A stretch of 64,000 bases of DNA from Liopterus haemorrhoidalis (lineage: Eukaryota > Arthropoda > Insecta > Coleoptera > Dytiscidae). The translations under genes and the position numbers were made by a program. Shown here one piece after another: positions 62,439 to 64,000 of this stretch; positions within the stretch are counted from its first letter, which is position 1, and each line of letters opens with the position of its first letter. The notes beneath the pieces are model-generated. The model saw nothing but the letters and a program-made list of their open reading frames with translations, did no database searches and had not been told where the DNA came from. The stretch covers positions 18,168,980-18,232,979 of the forward strand of contig OZ020623.1 in the NCBI GenBank assembly GCA_963971575.1. Reading direction: 5' to 3'.

Positions 62439-64000
62439 TACAAATATTTTAAGTTTTCCCGCCATAATTCTACATATATTTAGCGAATCAAAAAATGTAT
62501 CTATGTTAAAGATTTGCCTTTTAATTTTATACAATATTTGATCTTCTAGAGTTCGCGCGCTTAGCGTTAGGAAATTTCCACTGTTAACAATGTATTGTCC
62601 ACTGGTTAGGTATTGTACATTTGGTCAGCTTACCACATGGTCATGTAACCATTTGGTCACCTTACCACATGGTCAGGTAATTTTTTCGTAAGCTAACCAT
62701 TATTTGTATACATTCGGTCAGCTTACTATATGGTCAGGTAATTTTTTCGTAAACTAACCATATTGGTCAGTTAACCATTTGGTCAGCTAAAAAGAAGGTC
62801 AGGTAACCATCAGGTCAACTAACCATATTGTCAGGAAACATTTTAGTCAGCTAACAATATGGTCAGGTAACAATTTGGTCAGCTAACCATTAGGTCAGGG
62901 TACCATTTGGTCGGCTATTCATATGGTCAAGACAAATTTTGGTCAGCTAACCATATGGTTTTGTAACCATTTGGTCAGCTAACTATATGGTCAGATTACC
63001 ATTTGGTCAGCTAACCATACGGTTGAGTACCCATTTGGTCAGCTAACCATATAGTTAAGTAACCATTTGGCCAGCTAACCATATGGTTAAGTAGCCATTT
63101 GGTCTTCTAACCACATGGTCATGTAACCATTTGGTCAGCTAACCATATGGTAGGTAACTATTTCGTCAGCTAACCATTTTGTCAGTTAATTATTTGGTCA
63201 GCTAACCATATGGTTAAGTAACCATTTGGTCGGCTAACCATGTGGTTAAGTAACCATTTGGCCAGCTAACCATATGGTAGGTAACCATTTCGGCAGCTAA
63301 CCATTTTGTCAGTTAATTATTTGGTCAGCTAACCATATGGTTAAATAACCATTTGGTCAGCCAACCATATGGCTAAGTAACCATTTAATCTTCTAACCAC
63401 ATGGTTATGTAACCATTTGGTCAGCTAACCATTTTGTCAGTTAACCATTTGGTAAGCTAACCATATGGTTAAGTACCCATTTGGTCAGCTAACCATATGG
63501 TTTAGTAACCACATATGGATAAGTAACCATTTGACCAGCTAACCATATGGTTAAGTACCCATTTGGTCAGCTAATCATATGGTTAAGTAACCATTTGGTC
63601 TTCTAACCACATGGTCATGTAACCATTTGGTCAGCTAACCATGTGGTAGGTAACCATTTCGTCAGCTAACCATTTTGTGAGTTAATTATTTGGTCAGCTA
63701 ACCATATGGTTAAGTAACCATTAGGTCAGCTAACCATATGGCTAAGTAACCATTTTGTCTTCTAACCACATGGTTATGTAACCATTTGGTCAGCTAACCA
63801 TTTTGTCAGTTAACCATTTGGTAAGCTAACCATATGGTTTACTAACCATTTTAAACGTCTTATCTTCACATGTATTTTGTTGTTAAGTGAATAATAAGGG
63901 AGTTAAATAACTCCCTGTAATATAAATATATTACAAATATTTTAAGTTTCCCCGCCATAACTCTACAAATATTTATCGAATCAAAAAATATATGTATGTT
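62439..64000. repeat. Macrosatellite block with 16-bp array 6
   Basis: Flank module 62439-62590, array 62590-63850, then a new module that runs to the window end. Units such as 'TCTTCTAACCACATGGT' recur every 270-300 bp inside the array, so there is a higher-order repeat of about 9 x 32 bp. Confidence 0.88.
62590..63850. repeat. 16-bp minisatellite array 6
   Basis: About 78 alternating 16-mers, cleaner than in array 1. It is followed by 'AAACGTCTTATCTTCACATG' and a new flank module. Confidence 0.9.

Noticed and set aside
47430..64000. Regularly spaced repeats resembling a CRISPR array
   Set aside because: Units are contiguous 16-mers without unique spacers, in a eukaryotic repeat context with no cas genes. 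They form a minisatellite.

Overview
This window looks like intergenic, heterochromatin-like DNA from an arthropod, most probably an insect. It is AT-rich and contains no complete cellular gene. It is built almost entirely from transposable elements nested inside one another and from tandem repeats. The element families are typical of insects: Jockey, I, R4 and CR1-like non-LTR retrotransposons, Ty3/gypsy LTR elements, hAT, Tc1/mariner-type and PIF/Harbinger DNA elements, and tRNA-derived SINE heads. I cannot name the species. The only candidate for a host gene is a short trypsin-like serine-protease tail at 2653-2850.

Layout. 0-7.4 kb: dispersed repeats, a Harbinger-like element with a broken MADF exon, the protease tail, a two-exon transposase-like fragment, and a decayed gypsy relic holding a nested MITE. 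7.4-12.4 kb: an R4-clade non-LTR element (reverse transcriptase plus restriction-like endonuclease), split by a 1.1-kb hAT element. 12.4-15.7 kb: a satellite of about 221 bp per unit. 16.2-20.4 kb: a second satellite of about 290 bp, split by a CR1-like element. 21-25.2 kb: a minus-strand Jockey/R1/I-group element carrying three independent insertions. 26.3-30.9 kb: a full-length, recently inserted gypsy element with a 5-bp target duplication. 32.1-37.1 kb: a Tc1/mariner-type MITE split by a nearly complete 4.5-kb Jockey element with a 13-bp target duplication. 37.4-46.5 kb: a decayed I-clade element split by a large inverted-repeat element with about 1.2-kb arms, a hAT element, a GC-rich LTR-like insertion and other material. 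47.4-64 kb: a macrosatellite built of conserved flank modules around arrays of a 16-bp palindromic minisatellite, itself invaded by PIF/Harbinger, hAT and TA-flanked MITEs.

The most useful aspect is that many insertions can be proved internally. Target duplications are visible for most, and for several the uninterrupted (empty) site is present elsewhere in the same window. This gives a relative chronology. The macrosatellite and the old I, R4 and Jockey copies are oldest. Harbinger-type and TGGTC-type elements entered next, then CAGTCTG-type MITEs, then the Jockey copy inside one of those MITEs. The gypsy insertion also looks recent, because its two LTRs differ at one position.

The least explained structures are the 16-bp palindromic minisatellite macrosatellite, the 2.95-kb palindrome, the GC-rich Pro/Thr/Arg-rich reading frame within TGTTGC...GCAACA ends, and the hAT family with subterminal GGAGTC hexamer arrays. 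No sign of a CRISPR, operon or other prokaryotic system was found.
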